Assembly (NCBI RefSeq): GCF_031583145.1 | Contig: NZ_CP134050.1 | Coordinates: 6,083,001-6,147,000 of the forward strand | Direction of reading: 5' to 3' | From: Brevibacillus brevis | GTDB taxonomy: Bacteria > Bacillota > Bacilli > Brevibacillales > Brevibacillaceae | Length of the DNA: 64,000 nt | In this document: in pieces, positions 9,981 through 17,670 of the stretch | Layout of the letters: each line of letters opens with the position of its first letter | How positions within the stretch are numbered: position 1 is the first letter of the stretch | Position numbers and translations under genes: made by a program | The notes under the pieces: model-generated | Told to the model about the DNA's origin: nothing | What the model saw: only the letters and a program-made list of their open reading frames with translations | Databases searched by the model: none

Positions 9981-11024
9981 ATGAATACTCACCAAAAGAT
10001 GAAAGCAGTCGGTGCTTACCGATACCTCCCCATAACCAATCCGGAAAGCCTCATCGATCTTCATTTGGATATACCGGAACCAACCGGCCGCGATTTGCTG
10101 GTACGTGTAAAAGCCATCTCGGTCAACCCTGCCGACGTAGGCGTTCGCGAAAAGCATAACTACGAAGCCGAATCACCGAAAATTCTCGGGTGGGATGCCG
10201 CCGGGATCGTCGAACAGGTTGGTCCTGACTGCCAATTGTTTAAACCCGGGGACAAGATCTATTATGCGGGATCGGTGTCTCGACCAGGCAGCAACAGTGA
10301 ATTTCACCTGGTCGATGAACGAATTGCGGGACATATGCCAAGAAGTCTCGATTTCGCTGCCGCCGCCGCATTGCCGCTCACCTCGATAACGGCATGGGAG
10401 GGCCTTTTTGATCGTTTGGGGATCGGCTTACACGAAAATGAAAACAAAATCATACTGATTATCGGCGCAGCTGGAGGAGTAGGATCGATCGCCATTCAGC
10501 TGGCCAAATTGGCAGGTTTGACTGTCATCGGTACTGCTTCGCGTCCGGAGTCAATTCAATGGGTCGAGAGTCTAGGTGCGGATTTTACCATAAACCACAA
10601 CAATCCTTTTCTCCCCCAGCTCAAGGAAGCTGGTATCGACACCGTCGATTATATCTTTTGCTTGAACGATACCGTTCAGCATCTTGAAAATATGGCAGAA
10701 GTCATTGCCCCCCAAGGTAAAATTTGCTCGATCGTGCCTACCAATAAGGCCACCTGGGCAGGGAGCTTGAAAATGGACTTGCTGTTTTCCAAAAGTGTCA
10801 CGTTTGCATGGGAGTTCATGTTTACGCGGTCCCTGTTTCATACCAAAGACATGATCAAACAACACGAATTGCTGAATGAACTGGCGGACTTAATCGATGA
10901 TGGAAAAATAAAAACGACACTGACTAAGCGGCTGGAGCCCATCAATGCAGCAAACCTGCGTATCGCGCATGAGAAGTTGGAAACGGGACGGGCTATTGGA
11001 AAGATTGTTTTGGAAAAGTTCTGA
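9981..11024 (+). CDS. Zinc-type alcohol dehydrogenase-like quinone/alkenal oxidoreductase
   Basis: ATG at 9981 follows GAGAGGAT with good spacing; the frame is open further upstream but without a ribosome site. The 347-residue protein is an MDR-family NADP(H) oxidoreductase: a GroES-like domain (residues about 25-140, VKAISVNPADVGVRE, ILGWDAAGIVEQVG) and a Rossmann domain with IIGAAGGVGSIAIQLAK and IGTASRPES. It lacks the cysteine ligands of true zinc alcohol dehydrogenases, so it is probably a zinc-independent quinone or enone reductase. Control by the divergent HxlR regulator would fit detoxification of electrophiles. A strong terminator follows at 11087-11117. Confidence 0.88.
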   Translation: MNTHQKMKAVGAYRYLPITNPESLIDLHLDIPEPTGRDLLVRVKAISVNPADVGVREKHNYEAESPKILGWDAAGIVEQVGPDCQLFKPGDKIYYAGSVSRPGSNSEFHLVDERIAGHMPRSLDFAAAAALPLTSITAWEGLFDRLGIGLHENENKIILIIGAAGGVGSIAIQLAKLAGLTVIGTASRPESIQWVESLGADFTINHNNPFLPQLKEAGIDTVDYIFCLNDTVQHLENMAEVIAPQGKICSIVPTNKATWAGSLKMDLLFSKSVTFAWEFMFTRSLFHTKDMIKQHELLNELADLIDDGKIKTTLTKRLEPINAANLRIAHEKLETGRAIGKIVLEKF

Positions 11025-11086
11025 TGCTATGAGGATGAAGTAGAAGCGGTTGGATTCAAAAATGCGGTGATGTGGATCGACGAGTC

Positions 11087-11117
11087 AAAGGCCCCTTGCC
11101 AGTTTGGGGCCTTTTTC
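11087..11117 (+). terminator. Rho-independent terminator of the oxidoreductase gene
   Basis: AAAGGCCCC (11087-11095) pairs with GGGGCCTTT (11106-11114), and a T-tract follows. Confidence 0.85.
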
Positions 11118-11155
11118 TGTACAAACGGTATTACTTTGTAAAAGACTTGCTCTAT

Positions 11156-11218
11156 TTTATGATACGGCTCACCGCGCTGTCTGTAACGGCAATTTAATGG
11201 GCACCCCGATGGGTGCCC
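11156..11218 (-). repeat. att-like module copy 4: rlmH 3'-end duplicate plus hairpin
   Basis: Minus strand 11173-11156 reads GGTGAGCCGTATCATAAA, encoding GEPYHK as at the end of rlmH. It is preceded by TTGCCGTTACAGACAGCGC and a hairpin GGGCACCC/GGGTGCCC (11199-11218). The hairpin, spacer and core recur at 9349, 12736 and 16361. The core differs from the rlmH end only at synonymous third positions, as expected of a site copied with each integration rather than by chance. Confidence 0.8.
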
Positions 11219-11223
11219 TAAGA

Positions 11224-12612
11224 TCATTGTCTTTGTAAGAATCCAGCAAATTGTGCGTGTCTCCGCAATGTAACCTTAATTGCATCCTTAATTGATGAGG
11301 GCATGGTTGTTTCAGCCGAAAATGCTTTTAGTTCGATTATTACTTTAGGCTTTGCCGTTCCAGGGCGGTTGATAAATATATCAGCCCTCACCGAACTATG
11401 CCCTGAGGTAAGCGTTACTTCATGAGTGGCATCAAGGCCACTAGTGTTAAGGACTCGTGCAATTCTCCTCCCGAGCTGCGTGGGTTTCGTTGTTACACCC
11501 TCATACCATACTCTGGCCTCTTCAGCTCGTTTAGACTCCCTCTCCTTAAGCGGAGTATATTCATATTCATCCCAGTTATCAGCCACAACCTGATAAAAAT
11601 GAGTTTTCATAAATCTTCTAACATAGGAGGCACCATAAGTGCCTTCCGGATTATCAAGATTGTTACATAATCGGTGGAGGTCAGCAACTCGTATTGGAAT
11701 TATTCGAACATCAAAATAAAGCCGAGTACGATTTAACTCTTTTAACGGAAGTTGAGCGCGGTCCTCAGCGTTTAACTCTCTATACCATGCCTCCCAGTTT
11801 AATTTATAACCTTCCCTAGGTTTAGAGAATTGTAACACACGTTGAGTGCGAAGAGCATCTGAGACTGGCCACATTAATATTACTTGGTACTCCGACAAGT
11901 TTTGAATATCTGTTAATCGTTCACCAAGAAGTACACCAACTTCCTCCATAGCACTTCCAATTGTATGGCAGTCCAAACTAATTTTCTTGATATCTTCTTC
12001 AATGATCTCATAATCGGCCAATGAAATATCACTATTATGAAAAGTAAAAGTCTCATCTATTATTTTTGGCCATTCATTCTTTTCTGGTCCGGTTATCATA
12101 AAACTCTCATTCAACAGTATCCTTTTGTTGCGGCTTGTAGCAAGTACAAGCATTTTCTGAAATTCCTGACTTGTTGTAAGCCAAACAAAGATTATTGGAG
12201 TATCACTTAATTCACCACGGTCAAGAAGGCTTAAGTACTCAACAAATTGAGTGGGGATCTTTTCCTTTCCTACAACGTTTTCTTCATATTGATCAATAAT
12301 CGCAATTAGTAGTTTTCCAGTGTTATGTACTCGTTCCCGATTTACCCGAGATAGAAGCGACTCCCTCACTTCTATCTCATCTCTATTAAGTACAAATGTG
12401 TGTGCACTCGGTATATGCGTACTAATTTCTCGGGCTGCAGATGTTTTTCCAGCACCACTTTCACCGTAAATCGGTAAAAATCTTATCCCACCACTAATCA
12501 TCATTGATTTTGTAGCTTTATTAATTAAAGCTAGTAGACTTTTATTAGGTATTAATCTACCGCGATAAGCTTCATCTAAACTCTCGTATCGGGAAGGTAG
12601 GCTTAATTTCAC
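11224..12612 (-). CDS. P-loop ATPase with PD-(D/E)XK-nuclease-like C-terminus; putative defence protein
   Basis: The 462-residue protein starts at GTG (12612) after AAAGGTGTGAG. Walker A is GESGAGKT at 50-57, and a Walker B-like strand LLIAIIDQYEE is near 101-111 (Asp108). The middle is helical with no motif I recognise. The last 60 residues contain RADIFINRP...KVIIELKAF, a D-x(15)-E-x-K pattern (Asp411, Glu427, Lys429) like the core of restriction-endonuclease-fold nucleases. It is the only gene between two att-like modules, so it looks like a one-gene cassette. It is visibly more AT-rich than the chromosomal genes. A role against phage or plasmids is inference from architecture and location; it has no partner gene. 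Confidence 0.6.
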   Translation of the reverse strand: MKLSLPSRYESLDEAYRGRLIPNKSLLALINKATKSMMISGGIRFLPIYGESGAGKTSAAREISTHIPSAHTFVLNRDEIEVRESLLSRVNRERVHNTGKLLIAIIDQYEENVVGKEKIPTQFVEYLSLLDRGELSDTPIIFVWLTTSQEFQKMLVLATSRNKRILLNESFMITGPEKNEWPKIIDETFTFHNSDISLADYEIIEEDIKKISLDCHTIGSAMEEVGVLLGERLTDIQNLSEYQVILMWPVSDALRTQRVLQFSKPREGYKLNWEAWYRELNAEDRAQLPLKELNRTRLYFDVRIIPIRVADLHRLCNNLDNPEGTYGASYVRRFMKTHFYQVVADNWDEYEYTPLKERESKRAEEARVWYEGVTTKPTQLGRRIARVLNTSGLDATHEVTLTSGHSSVRADIFINRPGTAKPKVIIELKAFSAETTMPSSIKDAIKVTLRRHAQFAGFLQRQ

Positions 12613-13185
12613 TGATATCTCACACCTTTTGGGAATAAAGTCTCACTCCATAATTCTACATAGAAATACAAAATAATACAATAACTTTGTCCTCCTTAAC
12701 CTGATCAAATAACAACAACATTTAAAAACTTTCCCTCACTTGTGATACGGTTCGCCGTATCACTCTAGCGGCGAATTTTTTAGGGCACCCGGTCGGGTGC
12801 CCTTGATGAATGCAAACGTCACCTGTTGCATTAGTCTTTGAAATAATCTTTAGTCACTTCCATAACATCATCTATTTGTTCTTAAACGATAATATGGATA
12901 CCGCTTTTCCTCGTAGTATCGGAGGGTCCCTCAAATGTAGCATCTTCCGTTTTCACCAAAACAACCTTTCCATTTTGCCACATGTAATACTCGTCATAAT
13001 AACCGTATCCTCTAGATCATTATTTTCGACATACCTGTTTTTTTGATTATCCTACTATTGCGTTTAGGGAATCGCTCCGACGGACAGAATTGTTTAAAAG
13101 ATATCCTCTCTTTTATTAATATGACATAAGGTGACGTGTTTGAGGTCTATTATGGGTGGTAGATTAACGAAAGGAGTAACAAATC
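12613..13185. other. Cassette junction with a decayed coding remnant
   Basis: The gap contains the att-like copy 3 (12736-12803) and, on the minus strand from about 13050 to 12835, a broken reading frame (YYDEYYMWQNGKVVLVKTED, then TRKSGIHIIV, stop, EQIDDVMEVTKDYFKD, stop). It looks like the end of a lost gene. I do not recognise the family. Confidence 0.4.
12736..12803 (-). repeat. att-like module copy 3: rlmH 3'-end duplicate plus hairpin
   Basis: Minus strand 12756-12736 reads GGCGAACCGTATCACAAG then TGA, that is GEPYHK-stop. Over this core it differs from the native rlmH end at only one base, plus the choice of stop codon. It is preceded by a diverged spacer and the hairpin AGGGCACCC/GGGTGCCCT (12782-12803). 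Confidence 0.85.
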
Positions 13186-13743
13186 ATGAAACGAAGGATA
13201 ATTTTGGATTTAGCGGTTTCTTTAGATGGTTTTATTGAAGGGAAAAATGGTGACATTGATTGGTGCATTATGGACTCTGAGATGGGGTTTATTCATTTTT
13301 TAAATCAAATTGATACCATTTTATATGGAAGAAAAAGCTATGATTTATGGGGGCAATTTACTCCGGAAATTGAACATACTGATTCTGAAAAAGAATTTTG
13401 GGAATTGGTCCATAGCAAAGAGAAATATGTGTTTTCCAGGACGCAAAAGGGGACTGATCATAAAGCGATATTCATAAATGATCATATTCTTGAAGAAGTA
13501 AATAAATTAAAGAATAAGCCTGGCAAAGACATCTGGCTATATGGTGGAGCAAGTCTTATTACAACTTTTATCAATTTAGGACTTGTGGATGAATTTAGAT
13601 TATCTGTTCACCCTGTTGTTTTGGGAGAAGGGAAACCGCTGTTTGTGGACATAAAAAAGAGGTTGCATTTAAAAATGGCTCATGCAAGAACGTTCTCCTC
13701 AGGCGTTGTACAACTAATTTATCATTTTGACGGGAACGAATAA
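13186..13743 (+). CDS. Dihydrofolate reductase-family (RibD C-terminal-like) protein
   Basis: ATG at 13186 follows AAAGGAG at ideal spacing. The 185-residue protein begins MKRRIILDLAVSLDGFIEGKNGDIDW, the family's substrate/cofactor strand, and continues with ILYGRKSYDLWG, DIWLYGGASLITTFINLGLVDEFRLSVHPVVLGEGKPLF, the nucleotide-binding half of the fold. These stand-alone YwjB/YyaP-type proteins are common in Gram-positives, and their substrate is generally unknown. The gene is strikingly AT-rich compared with the chromosomal genes and with its downstream neighbour, a sign of transfer. It shares an att-bounded segment with the UvrA-like gene. Confidence 0.88.
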   Translation: MKRRIILDLAVSLDGFIEGKNGDIDWCIMDSEMGFIHFLNQIDTILYGRKSYDLWGQFTPEIEHTDSEKEFWELVHSKEKYVFSRTQKGTDHKAIFINDHILEEVNKLKNKPGKDIWLYGGASLITTFINLGLVDEFRLSVHPVVLGEGKPLFVDIKKRLHLKMAHARTFSSGVVQLIYHFDGNE

Positions 13744-13785
13744 TATTGCACATTCCAATGATAAAATCGTTGGTTTCATATTAAC

Positions 13786-13835
13786 AGCGGCAATTCTACG
13801 ACTTTATTTTTTGGTCTTCGATCGCCGCTTTTTTA
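13786..13835 (+). terminator. Terminator after the DHFR-like gene
   Basis: AGCGGC (13786-13791) pairs with GCCGCT (13824-13829), with further internal pairing, and TTTTT follows. Confidence 0.6.
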
Positions 13836-13927
13836 TTTATTGGGTTTCGTCTAAAAACTTTATGTTCGCCCCGGTTGCTCTGGTTACACTGTGAAAGCGA
13901 AGAAAATGAAAATCCGAGGTGGGGTCT

Positions 13928-16204
13928 ATGAACGTCGAAGATATCATAATCAAAGGAGCACGCGAGAATAACCTGAAAAACGTGAATGTCCGTATACCGA
14001 AGCGAAAAATCACAATCTTCACCGGCGTCTCGGGCTCGGGAAAATCCTCCTTGGTCTTCGACACCGTAAGCGCAGAAGCGCAGAGGCAGCTTAATGAGAC
14101 ATTTACCGCATTCATCCGCAATCGGCTGCCCCGGTTTAGCCAGCCGGATACCGATCTCATCGAGAACTTGTCCACGGCGGTCGTGATCGACCAGAAACGA
14201 CTCGGCGGAAACTCCCGTTCGACAGTCGGCACAGTCACGGATATTTATGCCATGCTTCGGTTGCTTTTCTCCAGAATTGGCAAGCCGTTTGTCGGCTCTT
14301 CACATGTTTTCTCGTTTAACGACCCGGCCGGCATGTGCCCGGAATGCTCCGGAGTCGGACAGGTGGTGCAGTTTGATATAGACAAGCTGCTCGACAGGTC
14401 CAAGTCGCTGAATGAAGGCGCAATCCTGTTCCCCGTATTTAAAGTGGGAAGCTGGTACTTGAATACGTATACCCATTCCGGTTTGTTCGACAACGACAAG
14501 CGGCTTGCCGACTATACGCCGGCAGAATGGGATACCCTCCTCCACGGCAAAGAAAGCAAGATCGTATACCGTACCAAGGGCGGCGATATCGAGTCGGATT
14601 ATGAAGGTCTGCTGCCCAAGCTCACCCGCCTGTATTTGAAGCGGGACAGCAGCGAGATGTCAGATGCCAAACGCGAAACCCTGGACCGCTTTCTCTCCTA
14701 TAGCGAGTGTACCCTTTGCGGGGGAAGCCGGCTTAATCAAGCGGCCTTGAACTGCCGGATTAACGGATACAACATTGCCCAATGCGCAGCGATGGAGATT
14801 AGCGAGCTAATCCGTATGATTGAAGCCATTCGGGATCCGGTTGCCGGTCCGATGATTGACGGGATTCTGACCCGTTTAAATCATCTGGTCTCTATTGGGC
14901 TGGAGTATCTGAGTCTGGACCGTAAAACTTCAACTTTGTCGGGCGGGGAGTCGCAGCGCATAAAGATGGTCCGTCATTTGAGCAGCAGTCTGACCGACAT
15001 GATCTACATTTTCGATGAACCGAGTGTCGGGCTGCATCCACGGGATGTCCATCGTCTGAACGACATGCTCCGCAAGCTCCGGGACAAAGGGAATACCGTG
15101 CTCGTCGTCGAACACGACCGCGAAGTCATGGAGATCGCCGATTACATCATCGATGTCGGACCTCATGCGGGAACCCGCGGCGGAGAAATCGTCTACGAAG
15201 GCGACTTTGCGGGCTTGCTGCGCGCGGATACATTGACAGGACGATATTTGAAGCAAAGTCTGCCCTTGAAAACTTCAACGAGGGTACCCAAGGGTTGGAT
15301 GACCGTAGCTGGCGCCAAGCTGCACAATCTGAAGGATGTGACCGTCGATATACCCGTCGGTGTGCTGACCGTGGTAACGGGAGTAGCCGGCTCAGGCAAA
15401 AGTACGTTGATTAACGGAGCATTCCTGCCATCGCATCCGGAAGCGATTGTCATTGATCAGTCGGCCGTGGGCACGTCCATCCGTTCCAATCCGGCTACCT
15501 ATACGGGGATGATGGATGAGATCCGCCGGCTGTTCGCAGCCGCCAACAAAGTGAGCGCTTCCCTGTTTAGCTTCAACTCCAAGGGAGCCTGCTCCAACTG
15601 TCAGGGTCTTGGAATCATCTACACGGATTTGGCCTTTCTCGAGCCGGTAAGGACGACATGTGAAACATGCGGGGGCAAGCGGTTCAGCGATGAAGTGCTG
15701 CAGTATAAACTGAACGGAAAATCTATCAGCGACGTACTCGCGATGACAGTACGGGAAGCTTCGGCGTTCTTCAGTGGGAAGGAACTGCTCCGTAAAATGC
15801 GGACGCTTGAGGATGTGGGACTCGGATACATAACGCTGGGCCAGCCTCTGAGCACCTTGTCGGGCGGAGAATGCCAACGCATCGAACTGGCTGGGGAACT
15901 TCACAAGGAAGGCAGTCTCTATGTAATGGACGAGCCGACAACCGGACTGCATATGTCCGATATCTCGCGTCTGATGGACATTATGAACCGCTTGGTCGAC
16001 GGGGGCAACACGGTGGTGGTCATCGAACACAACCTGGATGTAATCAAGAGCGCAGACTGGATCATTGACATGGGTCCTGAGGGCGGTCACCGTGGAGGAC
16101 GAATTGTATTCGAAGGCACTCCTGTCCAGCTTGCTGCTGCCGAGCATTCGATAACGGGGGCGTATTTGCGCAAGGCAGAAACCTGCCAGGGAGAGTCTTC
16201 CTGA
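13928..16204 (+). CDS. Short UvrA-like ABC-ATPase (excinuclease A paralogue)
   Basis: ATG at 13928 follows GAGGTGGGG; an upstream in-frame GTG is part of that site. The 758-residue protein carries two ABC cassettes: Walker A GVSGSGKSS (33-41) and GVAGSGKST, signatures LSGGESQRI and LSGGECQRI, and Walker B segments IYIFDEPSVGLHP and LYVMDEPTTGLHM. Cysteine pairs CPEC/CTLCGG and CSNC/CETCGG are zinc-module remnants. At about 760 residues it is shorter than housekeeping UvrA (about 940), as in the UvrA2/DrrC-type paralogues linked to resistance against DNA-damaging drugs. That role is inferred. It is the largest gene of the rlmH island and much more GC-rich than the adjacent DHFR-like gene, so the segment is a mosaic. 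Confidence 0.9.
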   Translation: MNVEDIIIKGARENNLKNVNVRIPKRKITIFTGVSGSGKSSLVFDTVSAEAQRQLNETFTAFIRNRLPRFSQPDTDLIENLSTAVVIDQKRLGGNSRSTVGTVTDIYAMLRLLFSRIGKPFVGSSHVFSFNDPAGMCPECSGVGQVVQFDIDKLLDRSKSLNEGAILFPVFKVGSWYLNTYTHSGLFDNDKRLADYTPAEWDTLLHGKESKIVYRTKGGDIESDYEGLLPKLTRLYLKRDSSEMSDAKRETLDRFLSYSECTLCGGSRLNQAALNCRINGYNIAQCAAMEISELIRMIEAIRDPVAGPMIDGILTRLNHLVSIGLEYLSLDRKTSTLSGGESQRIKMVRHLSSSLTDMIYIFDEPSVGLHPRDVHRLNDMLRKLRDKGNTVLVVEHDREVMEIADYIIDVGPHAGTRGGEIVYEGDFAGLLRADTLTGRYLKQSLPLKTSTRVPKGWMTVAGAKLHNLKDVTVDIPVGVLTVVTGVAGSGKSTLINGAFLPSHPEAIVIDQSAVGTSIRSNPATYTGMMDEIRRLFAAANKVSASLFSFNSKGACSNCQGLGIIYTDLAFLEPVRTTCETCGGKRFSDEVLQYKLNGKSISDVLAMTVREASAFFSGKELLRKMRTLEDVGLGYITLGQPLSTLSGGECQRIELAGELHKEGSLYVMDEPTTGLHMSDISRLMDIMNRLVDGGNTVVVIEHNLDVIKSADWIIDMGPEGGHRGGRIVFEGTPVQLAAAEHSITGAYLRKAETCQGESS

Positions 16205-16334
16205 CGGGGTACGCTGCAACGGACCCTTCATTTATGAAGTTCTCGGGTTCCGACTCGGTAAAGTGATTCCACACAACCGTCCAATCCTCTGGAATTTTCA
16301 GTGGTACAAGTGGAAGCGGCATAGGCTCATCCAC
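16205..16334 (-). pseudogene. 5' remnant of a small Bacillales protein gene
   Basis: From GTG at 16334 the minus strand encodes MDEPMPLPLVPLKIPEDWTV then VWNHFTESEPENFINE. The IPxxWTVxxNxFxxxxP motif resembles small uncharacterised Bacillus proteins. The frame then runs into the antisense of the UvrA-like gene's end without a natural C-terminus, so the gene appears cut at the junction with the 3' end of that gene. Confidence 0.4.
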
Positions 16335-16360
16335 TCCATCCCGTTAAATTTTTTCGCCGT

Positions 16361-16431
16361 AACTTATGGTTACGGTTCTCCGCGCTGTCTGTAACGGCAA
16401 GTTTTAGGGCCATCCTTTGCGGGATGGCCCT
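16361..16431 (-). repeat. att-like module copy 2 (partly decayed) plus hairpin
   Basis: The minus strand has hairpin AGGGCCATCC/GGATGGCCCT (16406-16431), the spacer CTTGCCGTTACAGACAGCGC, then GGAGAACCGTAACCATAAGT. The rlmH-end core has changes that replace PYHK by a stop, so this copy may be inactive. Hairpin and spacer closely match copy 5 at the island's far end. Confidence 0.7.
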
Positions 16432-16650
16432 TAAAATTACTAATTTCCTCGAGAAATAGAATCTCCGGGGTTCTTTCTAGTGATTATTCTTAAGGAAAGG
16501 TATGTCCAACAGAAGTCGTCAAGAAAAGAAATTCGTTACCTCTGTTATAAAACGTTCAGGTTCTTCAATGCTTGGAGCATGGCCGGAATGCATGAATTCC
16601 ATGAAGGTCGCATCGGGCATCCCTCGAGACGTTATGCCTCAATTTTCGCC
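16432..16650. other. Short gene-less segment between rlmH and att-like copy 2
   Basis: About 220 bp between the end of rlmH and the nearest repeated module. It is AT-rich with no plausible ORF or RNA. It is probably the residue of a deleted cassette. Confidence 0.4.
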
Positions 16651-16671
16651 CTACTTGTGATACGGTTCCCC
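16651..16671 (-). other. Native attachment site (attB-like) at the 3' end of rlmH
   Basis: The last codons of rlmH read GGGGAACCGTATCACAAG plus TAG. Staphylococcal SCC elements integrate at the equivalent place in rlmH (orfX), whose end encodes E-A-Y-H-K-stop. The repeated copies outward of this point support the same use here. Confidence 0.7.
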
Positions 16672-17130
16672 CCGACTAATCCGAAACGCCCGATAAACCT
16701 GCTCCAGCAGCACCAGTCTCACCAGCTGATGGGGAAACGTCATCTTGGAAAACGACAACAGCGCATCCGCCCGCTTCAACACCGTGTCGGCGAGCCCAAG
16801 TGACCCCCCGATCACAAACGCCACCTGGCTGCGCCCGTGCAGTGCCAGCCTGTCCATCTCCGCCGACAGCTTTTCCGACGACCACATCTGGCCCTCGATG
16901 GCCAGCGCGATGACGTACTGATCCTGCTTGATCTGCGCCAGGATGCGCTCGCCTTCCTTGCGCTTCACCTGCTCCATCTCCGCCGCGCTCATCTCTTCCG
17001 GCGCCTTTTCGTCGCTGACCTCCACGATCTGCAGCTTGCAGTACGCCGAGAGCCGTTTGCTGTACTCCTCGATGCCCTCGCGCAAATATTTTTCCTTGAG
17101 CTTCCCTACTGAAATGATCGAAATTTGCAC
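16651..17130 (-). CDS. rlmH: 23S rRNA (pseudouridine1915-N3)-methyltransferase RlmH
   Basis: The 159-residue SPOUT-fold methyltransferase is the usual length (MQISIISVGKLKEKYLREGI; IALAIEGQMWSSEKL; the knotted SAM loop FVIGGSLGLAD; C-terminal FRISRGEPYHK). It acts as a homodimer on the assembled 70S ribosome. Its intact C-terminus coincides with the att-like site of the island to its left, so cassettes preserve the protein. It sits 4 bases after the CxxH/CxxC gene, within the walRK-distal gene set as in B. subtilis. Confidence 0.97.
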   Translation of the reverse strand: MQISIISVGKLKEKYLREGIEEYSKRLSAYCKLQIVEVSDEKAPEEMSAAEMEQVKRKEGERILAQIKQDQYVIALAIEGQMWSSEKLSAEMDRLALHGRSQVAFVIGGSLGLADTVLKRADALLSFSKMTFPHQLVRLVLLEQVYRAFRISRGEPYHK

Positions 17131-17134
17131 GTCT

Positions 17135-17374
17135 CTACAATCCTTTCTCTTTCAACAGCGCGACCTTCGCCGGGGCACCGCACTCCCGGCAGCGCTTGTC
17201 CATCTCATCCGCAATCAGGTCCGCCCGGTATGTATCCGGCGCCGCCTCGAAATCGTTGACGTAATCGTCCAGCTCCTGGTCGAAGTGCTCCATGCACGCG
17301 AAGCGCACGGGAAATCCCGGCTGCAGCGCCACTTCCTTGCCTTCGATTGTTACGCTCTCCAGCTTCTTGTCCAT
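17135..17374 (-). CDS. CxxH/CxxC small protein (YyzF-like)
   Basis: The 79-residue protein contains FACMEHF (CxxH) and RCRECGAP (CxxC), a likely metal-binding site. Proteins of this family sit next to rlmH in many Bacillales (yyzF in B. subtilis). Function unknown. It is 4 bases upstream of rlmH and certainly co-transcribed. Confidence 0.88.
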   Translation of the reverse strand: MDKKLESVTIEGKEVALQPGFPVRFACMEHFDQELDDYVNDFEAAPDTYRADLIADEMDKRCRECGAPAKVALLKEKGL

Positions 17375-17487
17375 CTTTCTGTACCCCTTTTCCGTCCATA
17401 CGTGATTTCGCTCTATATTCTACCCCAGATTGGAAAGAAAACAAATGGCTGCCCGGCTGGCCGGAAGCCTCCTGCAACCAAAAAAAG

Positions 17488-17511
17488 AGCGCCGAGAAAA
17501 GCCTCGGCGCT
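17488..17511 (-). terminator. Terminator of htrC
   Basis: GCGCCGAG/CTCGGCGC hairpin; on the minus strand it is followed by a long T-tract (A-run 17480-17486 on plus). It separates htrC from the CxxH/CxxC-rlmH pair. Confidence 0.88.
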
Positions 17512-17670
17512 TGCAAGAAGGGATCTATTCGAAAATAGATAGAGGGGAACTAGGTACTACATTTATGCAAACGGGACAAACTGCATCCCGGAATTGCCTG
17601 TCAAAGGTTACGAATTCATTCGTTTTCGGCCGTTACGGGTGATGACAAGCGGCCCTTATTCATTCCGACC

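Noticed and set aside
11027..11227. 66-residue minus-strand frame containing RGEPYHK
   Set aside because: Not a gene: the peptide arises because the att-like module duplicates the end of rlmH.
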